The position numbers were made by a program, and so were the translations under genes. A stretch of DNA of 64,000 nucleotides from Dokdonia sp. PRO95. Its GTDB lineage: Bacteria; Bacteroidota; Bacteroidia; Flavobacteriales; Flavobacteriaceae. The stretch lies in NCBI RefSeq assembly GCF_000355805.1, contig NZ_CM001837.1, forward strand, positions 1,888,155 through 1,952,154, read 5' to 3'. Below are positions 39,861 through 48,816 of the stretch, piece after piece; the stretch's first letter is position 1, and each line of letters starts with the position of its first letter. The notes below the pieces were generated by a model. The model ran no database searches and was not told the DNA's origin. It saw nothing but the letters and a program-made list of their open reading frames with translations.

Positions 39861-40775
39861 ATGCTTAAACTAAACGTAAAGAACGAAACTTCAAGGCTTA
39901 GAGCCGTAATCTTAGGTACTGCCGAAAGTAATGGGCCTACTCCAAAACTTGAGGATGCCTACGACCCAAAATCTGCGCTACATTTAAGAGAAGGAACATA
40001 TCCTTTAGAGAAAGATATGGTTCCAGAGATGGAAGCTGTAGCAGCAGTTTTTAAAAAGTATGATGTAGAGGTTTATAGGCCAAAGCTTATTGAAGATCTT
40101 AATCAGATTTTTACACGTGATATTGGTTTTGTAATAGATGATAAGTTCTTTAAGGCAAATATTCTTCCAGATAGGGAAGAGGAGATAGATGCTATTGAGC
40201 ACGTTATAAAACAAGTGCCATCTACCCACGTTTTTAGATTACCAGAAGAGGCACATATAGAAGGAGGAGATGTGATGCTGGTAGATGATCATATTTTTAT
40301 AGGTACCTATCGTGGTGATGATTATCCAGATTATATCATTGCGCGTACTAATATGCTTGCGGTAGGTATGATTCAAGATTTATTTCCTCGCAAGAAGGTA
40401 ATGTCTTTTGACCTTAGAAAGTCTAATACAGATCCTTATAATAATGCCTTACATTTAGATTGCTGTTTTCAGCCAGTAGGGAATGGGAAAGCTATACTTC
40501 ATAAAAATGGCTTTTTACAAGAAAAGGAATACGAGTGGCTGGTAAACTTTTACGGAAAAGAAAATATCTTTGAAATCACCTCTCAGGAGATGTTTAATAT
40601 GAATTCAAACATCTTTAGTATCTCTCCAGAAGTTGTTATTTCTGAGCGTAATTTTACTAGGTTAAACACTTGGCTACGCGATCAAGATATCACTGTAGAG
40701 GAGGTTCCTTATGCAGAGATAGCAAAACAAGAAGGCTTATTGCGCTGCAGTACATTACCACTTATAAGAGACTAG
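39861..40775 (+). CDS. Dimethylarginine dimethylaminohydrolase-like guanidino hydrolase
   Basis: 304 residues of the guanidino-group-modifying superfamily (arginine deiminase, DDAH, amidinotransferase). The catalytic elements are visible: TRDIGFV near residue 92, EGGDV near 135, HLDCCFQ near 197 (His) and LLRCSTLPL with Cys296 as the nucleophile. These enzymes attack the guanidinium carbon through a Cys adduct. Products could be citrulline from arginine or methylarginine; the substrate cannot be settled from sequence. TATCTTTA at 39849-39856 lies so close to the ATG that the mRNA may be nearly leaderless. Confidence 0.8.
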   Translation: MLKLNVKNETSRLRAVILGTAESNGPTPKLEDAYDPKSALHLREGTYPLEKDMVPEMEAVAAVFKKYDVEVYRPKLIEDLNQIFTRDIGFVIDDKFFKANILPDREEEIDAIEHVIKQVPSTHVFRLPEEAHIEGGDVMLVDDHIFIGTYRGDDYPDYIIARTNMLAVGMIQDLFPRKKVMSFDLRKSNTDPYNNALHLDCCFQPVGNGKAILHKNGFLQEKEYEWLVNFYGKENIFEITSQEMFNMNSNIFSISPEVVISERNFTRLNTWLRDQDITVEEVPYAEIAKQEGLLRCSTLPLIRD

Positions 40776-40804
40776 AAAATGTAGGCTAATTTTACAGTTT
40801 TTAC

Positions 40805-41293
40805 TTAAGTGTAAAGGGATGTAATGAGGTTTATATCAATCACTTTTTTGGCTTCATAAAAATAATCTAGTTGCCATTTTTGGGTCTTTAGTGCTAGTTT
40901 GTTGTTTGGTGTATCCCATGCTGGATATACCCTAAAGCCTCGTTTCCCTTCTCTAGTTTGGGTTGAGATGATTCCCTTTTTAATAAGTGTTGACTTTGGA
41001 AATACAAACTGACCTAAGTTTTTTTCTGATTTTACGTTTACTACATAAAAGTCAATAATATCACTTTCGTGAAAAGGTGAAATCTCTCCGCTTTCTAATC
41101 TTTTCCAGAACGTTACAAATTGACCTACTTTTTTAGGCGTTACTTTTGCATCTCTACATATGATGTCAAAGCCCGCTATTTTGAAAGTACATGCACCGTA
41201 AACTTTGCCCTCCAGCTCATTTTTGTAATTTGAAATAATAAGCGAGCATTTGTCATAAATGCTCGCTTTAATCTGTTGCAGATTAGAGGTCAT
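40805..41293 (-). CDS. MepB family protein
   Basis: 162 residues with the MepB-type core YGACTFKIAGFDIICRDAKVTPKKVGQFVTFWKR and later QFVFPKSTLIKKGIIS and GKRGFRVYPAWD. MepB was named for the gene beside the multidrug pump mepA in Staphylococcus; its biochemical role is not well defined, and no pump gene lies near this copy. It is 6 nt downstream of purT on the same strand, so it is likely co-transcribed, and it converges with the DDAH-like gene. Confidence 0.75.
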   Translation of the reverse strand: MTSNLQQIKASIYDKCSLIISNYKNELEGKVYGACTFKIAGFDIICRDAKVTPKKVGQFVTFWKRLESGEISPFHESDIIDFYVVNVKSEKNLGQFVFPKSTLIKKGIISTQTREGKRGFRVYPAWDTPNNKLALKTQKWQLDYFYEAKKVIDINLITSLYT

Positions 41294-41299
41294 TGTTTG

Positions 41300-42463
41300 T
41301 TAAATTACAGTAACCTTGGCAGCTAGCTCTTTTGCTCTCGATATTACCTCTGTAATATCTCCATCAAGGCTATCGTAGGTTACCACAATTCCCATTCGTC
41401 TGTATGGGCGAGAAGTAGGTTTTCCGAAGAGCCTAAAATCGCTTTTTGGCGCAGTGGCTATTGCATTAATCCCTGTAAATCCTGGATTGTCAGAATTCTG
41501 AGTTGCTAGAATAACAGCACTCGCACCTATACGTTCTTGAGTAATTTCTTTTATGGGAAGTCCTAGCACGGCTCTTAGGTGTAGCTCAAACTCATTATAA
41601 TTTTGCGTGTTTGCTAGCGTTACCATACCTGTATCGTGTGGGCGTGGAGAAAGCTCAGAAAAGTACACACCATCATCTCCTACAAAGAACTCAACACCCC
41701 ATAAGCCAGCTCCGCCTAATGCAGCCGTAACTTGAGCCGCCATTTCTTGAGCGGTTTTAAGATGGGCATCTTCCATAGTAGCGGGTTGCCAACTTTCTTG
41801 ATAATCACCACGTTCTTGACGGTGACCTACAGGTGGGCAAAATAGTGTCTCACCATCTCTCTGCGTTACAGTGAGTAGTGTGATCTCATAATTAAAGTTT
41901 ACAAAAGCTTCTACAATCACCTCTGCAACATCACCACGAGAGCCTTCTTGAGAGTAGTCCCACGCTCGTTGTATGTCATCTGGTGTTTTGATAGTAGATT
42001 GTCCTTTTCCGCTAGAAGACATTAGGGGTTTTACCACGCAAGGAATCCCTACTTCCTTCACCGCTTTTTGCAGCTCTTGAGCAGAGGTTGCATAGCGATA
42101 ATTTGCAGTTTTTAAGCCAAGGTCTTTTGCAGCAAGATCGCGTATAGACTTGCGATTCATTGTGAAGTTTGCAGCTTTTGCACTTGGAATCACAGTGTAT
42201 CCTTGCTTCTCATATTCATAAAAACGCTCGGTGCGTATGGCCTCTATTTCTGGAACGATGTAGTCTGGCTTATGCTTCTCTACTAGTTTATCTAGCGCCT
42301 CTCCATCAAGCATATTTATCACTTCGCGACCATCTGCTACTTGCATAGCAGGAGCATTATCATAACTATCTACAGCAATTACGGTCTGACCTAGTCGTTG
42401 TGCAGCTATGACAAATTCCTTTCCTAGTTCTCCTGAGCCTAGTAATACTATTTTTTTATTCAT
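41300..42463 (-). CDS. purT: Formate-dependent phosphoribosylglycinamide formyltransferase
   Basis: 387 residues from ATG 42463 ([17 protein letters not shown]); a GTG at 42481 would add six residues in sequence that looks like a repeat remnant, so I prefer the ATG. An ATP-grasp ligase that uses formate and ATP to formylate GAR in step three of purine synthesis. It shows the Rossmann-like start, [13 protein letters not shown] (ATP-binding loop), [31 protein letters not shown] and a C-terminal FRLFGKP. It probably forms a two-gene unit with the MepB-like gene. Confidence 0.95.
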   Translation of the reverse strand: MNKKIVLLGSGELGKEFVIAAQRLGQTVIAVDSYDNAPAMQVADGREVINMLDGEALDKLVEKHKPDYIVPEIEAIRTERFYEYEKQGYTVIPSAKAANFTMNRKSIRDLAAKDLGLKTANYRYATSAQELQKAVKEVGIPCVVKPLMSSSGKGQSTIKTPDDIQRAWDYSQEGSRGDVAEVIVEAFVNFNYEITLLTVTQRDGETLFCPPVGHRQERGDYQESWQPATMEDAHLKTAQEMAAQVTAALGGAGLWGVEFFVGDDGVYFSELSPRPHDTGMVTLANTQNYNEFELHLRAVLGLPIKEITQERIGASAVILATQNSDNPGFTGINAIATAPKSDFRLFGKPTSRPYRRMGIVVTYDSLDGDITEVISRAKELAAKVTVI

Positions 42464-42471
42464 AATGTTTT

Positions 42472-42516
42472 GCTTTCGCACTTCGGCAAGCTCAGTATAA
42501 ACTTCACTTGCGTGAA
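42472..42516. repeat. Degenerate palindrome split by a CTTCGGCAAGCTCAG element
   Basis: GCTTTCGC at 42472-42479 and GCGTGAAAACG at 42510-42520 look like the two arms of the dispersed palindrome, separated by about 30 nt containing CTTCGGCAAGCTCAG. An inference from resemblance; it lies between purT and the DUF885 gene. Confidence 0.4.
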
Positions 42517-42523
42517 AACGGTA

Positions 42524-44308
42524 TTATTTACTTTCTTCTATCCAACCATTAATTTTTTCCTCAAGTAGCGCAAGAGGGATACATCCTGTCTCAAGCACCT
42601 CTTTGTGAAAATCTCGTATGTCAAATTTATCACCTAGCTCCTGAGTTGCTTTTTCTCTAAGTTCTCTAATCTTAAGTTGACCTATTTTATAAGAAAGCGC
42701 TTGTCCTGGATTTGCCATATAGCGCTCAATTTCTGATGTAATACCTGCTTCACTTTCGGCTTCATTTTCTAGGCAATATGCGATTGCTTTCTCACGGCTC
42801 CATCCTTTGGTGTGGATTCCTGTATCTACTACAAGCCTAACTGCTCGGTGCATTTCGGCTCCTAGTGTTCCAAAATATTGGTATGGGTCTGTATAAAGTC
42901 CTAACTCTTTACCAAGCGACTCTGTATATAATGCCCAGCCCTCGCCATAAGCACTGTACCATAAAGTTTTTCTAAACTGTGGTAGTGTCTCGCTTTCTTG
43001 CGTGAGTGATACTTGGAAGTGGTGACCTGGTATAGCCTCGTGTAAAAATAAAGACTCGTCTGAGTATACATTATAGGTAGTTGCGTCTGGTATAGGCGTG
43101 TAGAAAATACCTGGTCGAGTACCATCTAACGATCCTGGGTTATACTCTGCACTTGCAGATTTCTCACGGAAAGCTTCTGTCTGTCTTACTTCAAAAGCTG
43201 TTTTAGGCTGTAGGCTAAAGAGCTGGTCTACCTGCGGCTTTATAGTCTCGTGCATTGCATTAAAGTTTGCAATAATCTCTTCTGGATTACTGTACGGCAT
43301 TAGCTTTTTGTTAGTACGTACATCGTCAAAAAATGCTTTTAGATCTCCTTTAAAACCTACTTGCTCCTTTACTTTTTCCATTTCCTTGCGTATACGGGCT
43401 ACCTCACTTAGTCCAAGTTGGTGTATCTCGTCTGCGCTCATAGTAGTAGTGGTATATAATTTTATGGCATAGTCATAATACTCACTTCCTTGTTGTAAAT
43501 CACTATAACCAGAGCTATCGCGCCCAGCCGCTAGGTATTCATTTTGTAAGAAGTCACGCATCTTTGCATAAGCAGGGATTACTTTACCTTCTATCATATT
43601 TTTATAATCTGAGCGTATGATATTCTGGTCTTCTTCGGTTATTCCATCAGGAAAATTTGCGACAGGCTTATAGAAAAGGTGATTCTCTATGGTAGGCTCT
43701 GTCATAGCATCCATTTGCGGGATGATTTTCTTAATAAGTGATTTAGGAAGTACATATCCTTCTGTCATACCCTTGCGCATATTTGTTTCTGAGCTGTTGA
43801 GCCACACTAGGTACTCATCTACGCGTTGTTGCCAGTTGCGGTAATCTTCTACAGTGTTAAAAGGTTGTGCACTCGCTCCACTTGCAAGCTGGCCAAACAT
43901 AAGATGTGGTGACCACATCTGGTCTATAGGTGTGAGGTCTTTTTTAAACTCCATACCCTCTAGATTGATAGCAATATCCCAGAGCAATACCTCCTTACTC
44001 ATCTTCTCAGTGTCTGTGAGATCACTGTCGTTAAACTGCTGTATAGAGTCGCGGTAAGATGTATAATAAGTTTTTACTGCATCCTTATGAGATTGAGATA
44101 ACGCATCTGGAAATTTATCATTATACCTATTATCACCAGACATTGTTGCATTAAGCGGGTTAAGCTTTAGGCCGTCTTCATAATAGTTATCTAGCACATT
44201 GTTAAATGCCAGAGATGTATCTCCTGTGCTAGCTGTTTCTGTGGTAGCGTCGTTTTTACAAGCTATAAGGCTTAGAGCCATCATTCCTGCAAGTAGCGTT
44301 TTTTTCAT
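42524..44308 (-). CDS. DUF885 family lipoprotein, probable metallopeptidase
   Basis: 594 residues from ATG 44308 (MKKTLLAGMMALSLIAC, lipobox LIAC, Cys17); an upstream GTG at 44332 would bury the signal peptide and is rejected. The DUF885 domain fills the protein. HEAIPGHHFQ near residue 422 resembles a zinc HExxH-type site, and ENEAESEAGITSEIERYMANPGQALSYKIGQ follows, as is usual in this family. An outer-membrane or periplasmic peptidase is likely; its substrate is unknown. It is divergent from the Ntn hydrolase gene. Confidence 0.82.
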   Translation of the reverse strand: MKKTLLAGMMALSLIACKNDATTETASTGDTSLAFNNVLDNYYEDGLKLNPLNATMSGDNRYNDKFPDALSQSHKDAVKTYYTSYRDSIQQFNDSDLTDTEKMSKEVLLWDIAINLEGMEFKKDLTPIDQMWSPHLMFGQLASGASAQPFNTVEDYRNWQQRVDEYLVWLNSSETNMRKGMTEGYVLPKSLIKKIIPQMDAMTEPTIENHLFYKPVANFPDGITEEDQNIIRSDYKNMIEGKVIPAYAKMRDFLQNEYLAAGRDSSGYSDLQQGSEYYDYAIKLYTTTTMSADEIHQLGLSEVARIRKEMEKVKEQVGFKGDLKAFFDDVRTNKKLMPYSNPEEIIANFNAMHETIKPQVDQLFSLQPKTAFEVRQTEAFREKSASAEYNPGSLDGTRPGIFYTPIPDATTYNVYSDESLFLHEAIPGHHFQVSLTQESETLPQFRKTLWYSAYGEGWALYTESLGKELGLYTDPYQYFGTLGAEMHRAVRLVVDTGIHTKGWSREKAIAYCLENEAESEAGITSEIERYMANPGQALSYKIGQLKIRELREKATQELGDKFDIRDFHKEVLETGCIPLALLEEKINGWIEESK

Positions 44309-44371
44309 AAGTCGAGTCGTATTAATTCTCACAGTATTTTACTACTGATGGTGGTTTTTGTGGGTTTTTAC

Positions 44372-44387
44372 GCTTTCGCGAAAGCGA
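44372..44387. repeat. Dispersed palindrome, copy 10 (16-bp perfect)
   Basis: CGCTTTCGCGAAAGCG in the divergent 218-nt region between the DUF885 gene and the Ntn hydrolase gene. Confidence 0.9.
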
Positions 44388-44526
44388 GATTACTCATTTT
44401 AAAAATTACTCTACTAAGATACCTATAAGTACATAAATTATGAGGTAATAACTTGCTTGTTAAACTTGGTGTGTATGTGATTTTTGTTGCATCTTTAAGG
44501 AAGTCAGGTTCTTAAAGCTGTAAATT

Positions 44527-45375
44527 ATGATTCATCTCTTGACAAAGAAAGTGAGCAACACCTCTAGAAAGTGGTTATTAACGCTATGTTTAATTGCTGC
44601 TTGTGCTAGTTCTATGTATGCGTGTTCTATTTTGTATTATGTAGATAAAGAAACGGGTACTATTTATGCCGTAAATAATGAAGACTTCTGGCTTGATACC
44701 GATGCTTATATACAGATAGAAAAAGCGACTTCAAAAAAGCTAGCTAGATTATGGTATGGCTGGGATAATTTTGCTCAGGGAGGTATAAATAGCGCAGGAT
44801 TATTTTTTGACGTAGCGGTGACGCCAGAACAAAAAATGCCAGAAGGGTATGGCTGGGCAAAAGGTAACATAGGAGATGATTTACTGGCAAGTGCAAGTAC
44901 AGTAGAGGAAGCGCTTGCTTGGATAGAGGAGCAAAAACTCGCCGTGCATCAGAGTCATTTTTTAATAGGTGATGCCACCGGTAATGCAGTTATTGTAGAG
45001 TGGATAGACGGCAAGAAACATATCATACCTATGGAGGGCAACACCCTAGTAGCCACAAATTTTTTAATAAATGCTCCAGAAGAAGGTGGCTTCCCTTGCC
45101 ACAGATATCAATCTATAAACTCACGCGTAGATGAGCTAGAGCGCAGTGGAGAAGGCATCACCTTAAAATCTGTGGGGCAAACGATGGCTGGAGCAGTGCA
45201 ACCAGCTGCAGACTGGGGTGAAGGTAGAATGGGAGGGACGCTCTACACTACCTTTTTTGATATTACAGCGATGCAAATGGTTATGGTGCCAAAACTAGAT
45301 GGAAGCAAAATGATGCGTATAGATCTCAAAAAAGAATTTGCACTTAACAAAAAACGAAAAATCGATATGGATTAA
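44527..45375 (+). CDS. Exported Ntn hydrolase, choloylglycine hydrolase / linear amide hydrolase-like
   Basis: 282 residues. A signal peptide (about 14-32) ends at MYA, directly before Cys33 of CSILYYVDKETGTIYAVNNEDFW, so removal of the leader would expose the catalytic N-terminal Cys. NNEDFW takes the place of the R-x-MDW region of bile salt hydrolases, and QGGINSAGLFFD and MEGNTLVATNFL fit the fold. An alternative lipobox (IAAC, Cys26) is possible. Relatives cleave linear amides such as conjugated bile salts, penicillin V or N-acyl homoserine lactones. The substrate here is unknown. Confidence 0.72.
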   Translation: MIHLLTKKVSNTSRKWLLTLCLIAACASSMYACSILYYVDKETGTIYAVNNEDFWLDTDAYIQIEKATSKKLARLWYGWDNFAQGGINSAGLFFDVAVTPEQKMPEGYGWAKGNIGDDLLASASTVEEALAWIEEQKLAVHQSHFLIGDATGNAVIVEWIDGKKHIIPMEGNTLVATNFLINAPEEGGFPCHRYQSINSRVDELERSGEGITLKSVGQTMAGAVQPAADWGEGRMGGTLYTTFFDITAMQMVMVPKLDGSKMMRIDLKKEFALNKKRKIDMD

Positions 45376-45390
45376 CTCCATTACAAATGA

Positions 45391-45424
45391 AAAAACCCGC
45401 TAAGAGATTAGCGGGTTTTGTTTT
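45391..45424. terminator. Bidirectional terminator between convergent genes
   Basis: A perfect 12-bp stem AAAACCCGCTAA (45392-45403) with TTAGCGGGTTTT (45408-45419), loop GAGA. A on the left and T on the right serve both the Ntn hydrolase and the aminotransferase genes. Confidence 0.92.
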
Positions 45425-45438
45425 GCTTTCGCGAAAGC
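45425..45438. repeat. Dispersed palindrome, copy 11 (14-bp perfect)
   Basis: GCTTTCGCGAAAGC, 5 nt from the bidirectional terminator and 14 nt from the aminotransferase stop. Confidence 0.9.
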
Positions 45439-45452
45439 GTAATATATAAGGT

Positions 45453-46637
45453 CTATGAAACTGCAGCTTTAATCTGCTTCATTGCGTCTTTAATATTATC
45501 TACACTCGCTGCATAAGATATCCGTATACAATCTGGGTTTCCAAATGCTTCACCAGTAACCGTTGCAACATTTGCCACCTCAAGAAGGTAAAGAGAAAAA
45601 TCTGTTGCGTTTTCTATTTTTTGACCTCCTAGCGTTTTTCCAAAATAGTCTGAGATATTTGGAAATACGTAAAACGCACCTTCTGGCTCGTTACATTGAA
45701 AACCTTCAATGTCATTGAGTAAGTCCAGTATTAACGTACGACGACTTTTAAACTCATCAATCATATACTGTACTTTACTTACTGGAGCCTCAAGAGCCGT
45801 AATTACTGCACGTTGTGCAATACAATTTGTACCACTAGTAATCTGTCCTTGCATCTTGTTACAAGCGCGTGCAATATATTCTGGGCCTCCTATGTAACCT
45901 ACACGCCATCCCGTCATTGCAAATGCTTTTGAAACACCGTTTACAGTTACCGTACGGTCATACATATCTGGAAACTGTGCCATACTTGCGTGATCTCCCA
46001 CATAATTAATGTGTTCATAAATCTCGTCACTTACTACTATAATTTGTGGGTGCTTTGCAAGTACATCTGCCAGAGCGCGTAGCTCTTCTTTACTATATAT
46101 CGATCCAGATGGATTACAAGGAGAGCTATACCAAAGCATCTTTGTCTTAGGCGTGATAGCTGCTTCTAGCTGCTCTGGTGTCATTTTAAAATCTGTATCT
46201 ATTGAGGTTTTTACCTCTACTGGTACACCTTCGGCTATTTTTACAATGTCTGAGTAGCTCACCCAGTAAGGGCAAGGTAAAATTACCTCGTCACCTGGGT
46301 CAAGGCATACAAGTGCAATATTTGCAAGTGACTGCTTTGCACCTGTAGAAACCACAATTTGTGGGAGGGTGTAATCCAGATTATTATCTCTTTTAAATTT
46401 TGTGATAATCGCCTCTTTTAACTCTACATAACCATCTACCGGTGTGTATGAATTGTAATTATCATTTACTGCTTGAATTGCAGCATCTTTAATAAAGTCT
46501 GGAGTATTAAAATCTGGTTCTCCTAGACTAAGACCTATGATGTCTTTTCCTTCTGCTCTTAATTCGCGAGCCTTTGCAGCCATTGCAAGAGTTGCAGAGG
46601 TTGCCATATTTGTAACGCGGGTAGATAAATTCTTCAT
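45453..46637 (-). CDS. Class I/II pyridoxal-phosphate aminotransferase, aspartate aminotransferase type
   Basis: 394 residues of fold type I. The PLP Lys is Lys237 in NGVSKAFAMTGWRVGYIGGP. Other marks are DFNTP near the start, STGAKQSLAN, the substrate region SSPCNPSGSIYS and VVSDEIYEHINY. The I-beta/I-gamma group includes the Bacillus/Thermus aspartate aminotransferases and prephenate aminotransferases, so it may make aspartate, or aromatic amino acids through arogenate. Monocistronic by position between two terminators. Confidence 0.9.
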   Translation of the reverse strand: MKNLSTRVTNMATSATLAMAAKARELRAEGKDIIGLSLGEPDFNTPDFIKDAAIQAVNDNYNSYTPVDGYVELKEAIITKFKRDNNLDYTLPQIVVSTGAKQSLANIALVCLDPGDEVILPCPYWVSYSDIVKIAEGVPVEVKTSIDTDFKMTPEQLEAAITPKTKMLWYSSPCNPSGSIYSKEELRALADVLAKHPQIIVVSDEIYEHINYVGDHASMAQFPDMYDRTVTVNGVSKAFAMTGWRVGYIGGPEYIARACNKMQGQITSGTNCIAQRAVITALEAPVSKVQYMIDEFKSRRTLILDLLNDIEGFQCNEPEGAFYVFPNISDYFGKTLGGQKIENATDFSLYLLEVANVATVTGEAFGNPDCIRISYAASVDNIKDAMKQIKAAVS

Positions 46638-46688
46638 ACGAGGCGCATTCTTTATTTAGTTGATAAAAGATTGTAGTGCAAGGTAACT

Positions 46689-46721
46689 AAAAACGCCAAA
46701 TCCTTATGGGATTTGGCGTTT
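46689..46721 (-). terminator. Intrinsic terminator of the desaturase gene
   Basis: A perfect 13-bp stem AAACGCCAAATCC (46691-46703) with GGATTTGGCGTTT (46709-46721) and a 5-nt loop, 28 nt after the desaturase stop. The A-run on the left is short. Confidence 0.88.
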
Positions 46722-46748
46722 GATATTTTCTTAAAAATTTAACCACTT

Positions 46749-47846
46749 CTATGCAGAAATCGCAGGTTTCATACCCATCTCACGTAAGTGACTAAAGTGA
46801 GCGATAAGTGCCTTTCTAGTAGTTTTATACTCGTGGTAGGGTAAATTAAACTCTTGTGCTGTCTCCTTTACAATTTTACTAATCTTAGTATAGTGTACGT
46901 GGCTTATGTGAGGAAAGATGTGGTGCTCCACCTGGTGGTTTAATCCTCCAGAAAACCAGTTCATCACCTTGTTTTTAGTGGAGAAGTTTACAGTAGTAAA
47001 TAGCTGGTGTATCGCCCAAGTATTTTTCATAGTTCCTGTCTCATCTGGTAGCGGCATATGTGCATCTTCTACCATATGCGCTAGCTGGAAAATAATACTC
47101 AAAATAAGACCTGCCGTATAGTGCATAATGAAGAAGCCTATTAAAATTTTCCACCAAGCAAGATCAATAAATACCAGAGGTATAACAATCCACATCGCGA
47201 TGTATATCGCTTTTGTAATAAGTAGTGTGCTCCACTGCTTTGCAGGGCTCTGTAGTTTTCCGTAAGATAATTTACGTTTCATATAACGTTTCATCTGGAA
47301 GAAATCTGTAGTAAGTGCCCAATTAAAGGTAAGTAGACCATATAAAAACACCGAGTAGTAGTGCTGGAACTTATGTGCCCAGTGCCATTTTCCGTGTTTT
47401 GAAAAACGTAGCACGCGACCAGCCTCCATATCTTCATCGTGACCGTGTATGTTAGTATACGTATGGTGAAGCACGTTGTGTTGTACTTGCCAGTTATAAA
47501 CATTACCAGCTAGTATATAAATACTGCTTCCCATTAATTTATTTACCCATTTTTTACTAGAAAATGAACCGTGATTACCATCGTGCATCACATTCATCCC
47601 TATACCAGCCATACCCACACCCATAACAACGGTAAGGACAATCTGAAGCCAGGTAGGCATATCTAGCGTTAAAAATAAAAAGTAAGGAACTAAGTAAATG
47701 GCAAACATAATGATTGCCTTTAGGTACAATTTCCAGTTACCTGTGCGTTTTATATTATTCTCTTTAAAGTAGTTGTTTACACGTTTATTTAAAGTTCTGA
47801 AGAACTTTGCAGAGTCCGTGCGAGAAAATTTTATAGTAGTCTCCAT
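46749..47846 (-). CDS. Membrane fatty acid desaturase (acyl-CoA/acyl-lipid type)
   Basis: 365 residues with about four membrane segments and the three histidine boxes of di-iron desaturases: HDGNH (88-92), HNVLHH (123-128) and QVEHH (305-309). Gln in the third box is the feature of front-end (delta-5/delta-6, linoleoyl-CoA-like) desaturases, but the fused cytochrome b5 domain of those eukaryotic enzymes is missing. It likely adjusts membrane fluidity or makes unsaturated fatty acids. The double-bond position cannot be read from sequence. Confidence 0.88.
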   Translation of the reverse strand: METTIKFSRTDSAKFFRTLNKRVNNYFKENNIKRTGNWKLYLKAIIMFAIYLVPYFLFLTLDMPTWLQIVLTVVMGVGMAGIGMNVMHDGNHGSFSSKKWVNKLMGSSIYILAGNVYNWQVQHNVLHHTYTNIHGHDEDMEAGRVLRFSKHGKWHWAHKFQHYYSVFLYGLLTFNWALTTDFFQMKRYMKRKLSYGKLQSPAKQWSTLLITKAIYIAMWIVIPLVFIDLAWWKILIGFFIMHYTAGLILSIIFQLAHMVEDAHMPLPDETGTMKNTWAIHQLFTTVNFSTKNKVMNWFSGGLNHQVEHHIFPHISHVHYTKISKIVKETAQEFNLPYHEYKTTRKALIAHFSHLREMGMKPAISA

Positions 47847-47870
47847 AATGTAATAATTACTCTCATAGCG

Positions 47871-47893
47871 CTACAATAGCTGTTTTATTGTAG
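47871..47893. promoter_or_regulatory. Inverted repeat upstream of the desaturase gene
   Basis: CTACAATA (47871-47878) and TATTGTAG (47886-47893) form an 8-bp inverted repeat with a 7-nt spacer, 25 nt upstream of the desaturase ATG. It could be an operator or a leader hairpin; undetermined. Confidence 0.35.
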
Positions 47894-47913
47894 TGTTGTT
47901 GAGGTTTTTGATT

Positions 47914-47927
47914 CCGCTTTCGCGAAA
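47914..47927. repeat. Dispersed palindrome, copy 12 (core only symmetric)
   Basis: CCGCTTTCGCGAAA in the divergent region between the desaturase gene and rsmG; the right arm has decayed to A. Confidence 0.78.
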
Positions 47928-48047
47928 AAAAATAATCTTCTTTTAATAGCTTGGTAAAAGTAATGCATAATATAGGCTACATCTATGAACCTGCGTTAAA
48001 ATAATAGCGGGTATTATGGTACTTTTACACCGTTAATATACTAAATA

Positions 48048-48677
48048 ATGGATATCATATTAAAATATTTTCCAGATCTAACAGATACTCAGATTGAGCA
48101 GTTCTCAAAACTGAAAGATTTATATCAAGATTGGAATCTCAAAATCAATGTAGTAAGCCGTAAAGATATAGATGAGATTTACTTACGTCACGTACTGCAT
48201 TCACTAGGTATAGCAAAAGTTCAAACCTTTAATCCTGGTGCCGGTATAATGGATGTAGGTACGGGAGGAGGCTTTCCTGGAGTACCACTTGCCATACTAC
48301 ACCCAGAAGTAAATTTTCACCTTGTAGATAGTATAGGTAAAAAGATAAAAGTAGTAAACGAGGTGGTAGAAGGGCTAGGTATCACAAATGTAAAAACTAC
48401 AAATGACCGAGTAGAAAATGTACCTGGTCAGTATGATTTTATTGTGTCTAGAGCGGTAGCTCAAATGGAAACATTTGTAAGATGGGTGCGCGGGCACGTT
48501 GCAAAAAAATCTAACCACGAACTCAAAAACGGAATTTTATACCTCAAAGGAGGAGACCTCACAGAAGAACTTAAAAAGTATACCACGACTACTATTTATG
48601 ATCTTCCCACATTCTTTGAAGAAGATTTCTTTGAAACAAAAAAAGTAGTTCACTTACCTATGAAGTATAAAGGATAA
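48048..48677 (+). CDS. rsmG: 16S rRNA (guanine527-N7)-methyltransferase
   Basis: 209 residues. It methylates G527 in the 530 loop of 16S rRNA using S-adenosylmethionine; its loss gives low-level streptomycin resistance in other bacteria. It has LKINVVSRKDIDEIYLRHVLHSL, the SAM site IMDVGTGGGFPGVPLAI and the SRAVAQM motif. Single gene with a hairpin downstream. Confidence 0.95.
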   Translation: MDIILKYFPDLTDTQIEQFSKLKDLYQDWNLKINVVSRKDIDEIYLRHVLHSLGIAKVQTFNPGAGIMDVGTGGGFPGVPLAILHPEVNFHLVDSIGKKIKVVNEVVEGLGITNVKTTNDRVENVPGQYDFIVSRAVAQMETFVRWVRGHVAKKSNHELKNGILYLKGGDLTEELKKYTTTTIYDLPTFFEEDFFETKKVVHLPMKYKG

Positions 48678-48701
48678 GCTATAAAACAGACCTTTATGTG
48701 C

Positions 48702-48754
48702 AAATCCAAATTTCTAATTACACTACGGTAAGAAGAAATTTGGATTTTTTTTTT
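48702..48754 (+). terminator. Terminator of rsmG
   Basis: A 14-bp stem AAATCCAAATTTCT (48702-48715) with AGAAATTTGGATTT (48734-48747), an 18-nt loop and a run of ten T. Confidence 0.85.
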
Positions 48755-48762
48755 GCCTTGAG

Positions 48763-48788
48763 GCAACCTTTTTTAAAAACGATGCGTC
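48763..48788 (+). promoter_or_regulatory. Candidate ECF-type promoter of the sigma factor operon
   Basis: GCAACC (48763-48768), 16 nt, then CGTC (48785-48788), 28 nt before the sigma factor ATG. AAC in the -35 and CGTC in the -10 element with a 16-17 nt spacer is the general ECF promoter pattern, so the operon may be self-activated. No primary-type promoter is evident here. Confidence 0.55.
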
Positions 48789-48816
48789 TTTATAAATAGA
48801 AACCCAAACATCAGGT

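Noticed and set aside
42464-42481. GTG start extending purT by six residues
   Set aside because: The extra codons lie in a repeat-like stretch and are not part of the family N-terminus; ATG 42463 begins the conserved [14 protein letters not shown].
44309-44332. GTG start extending the DUF885 lipoprotein
   Set aside because: It would place eight residues before a perfect MKKTLL lipoprotein signal peptide.
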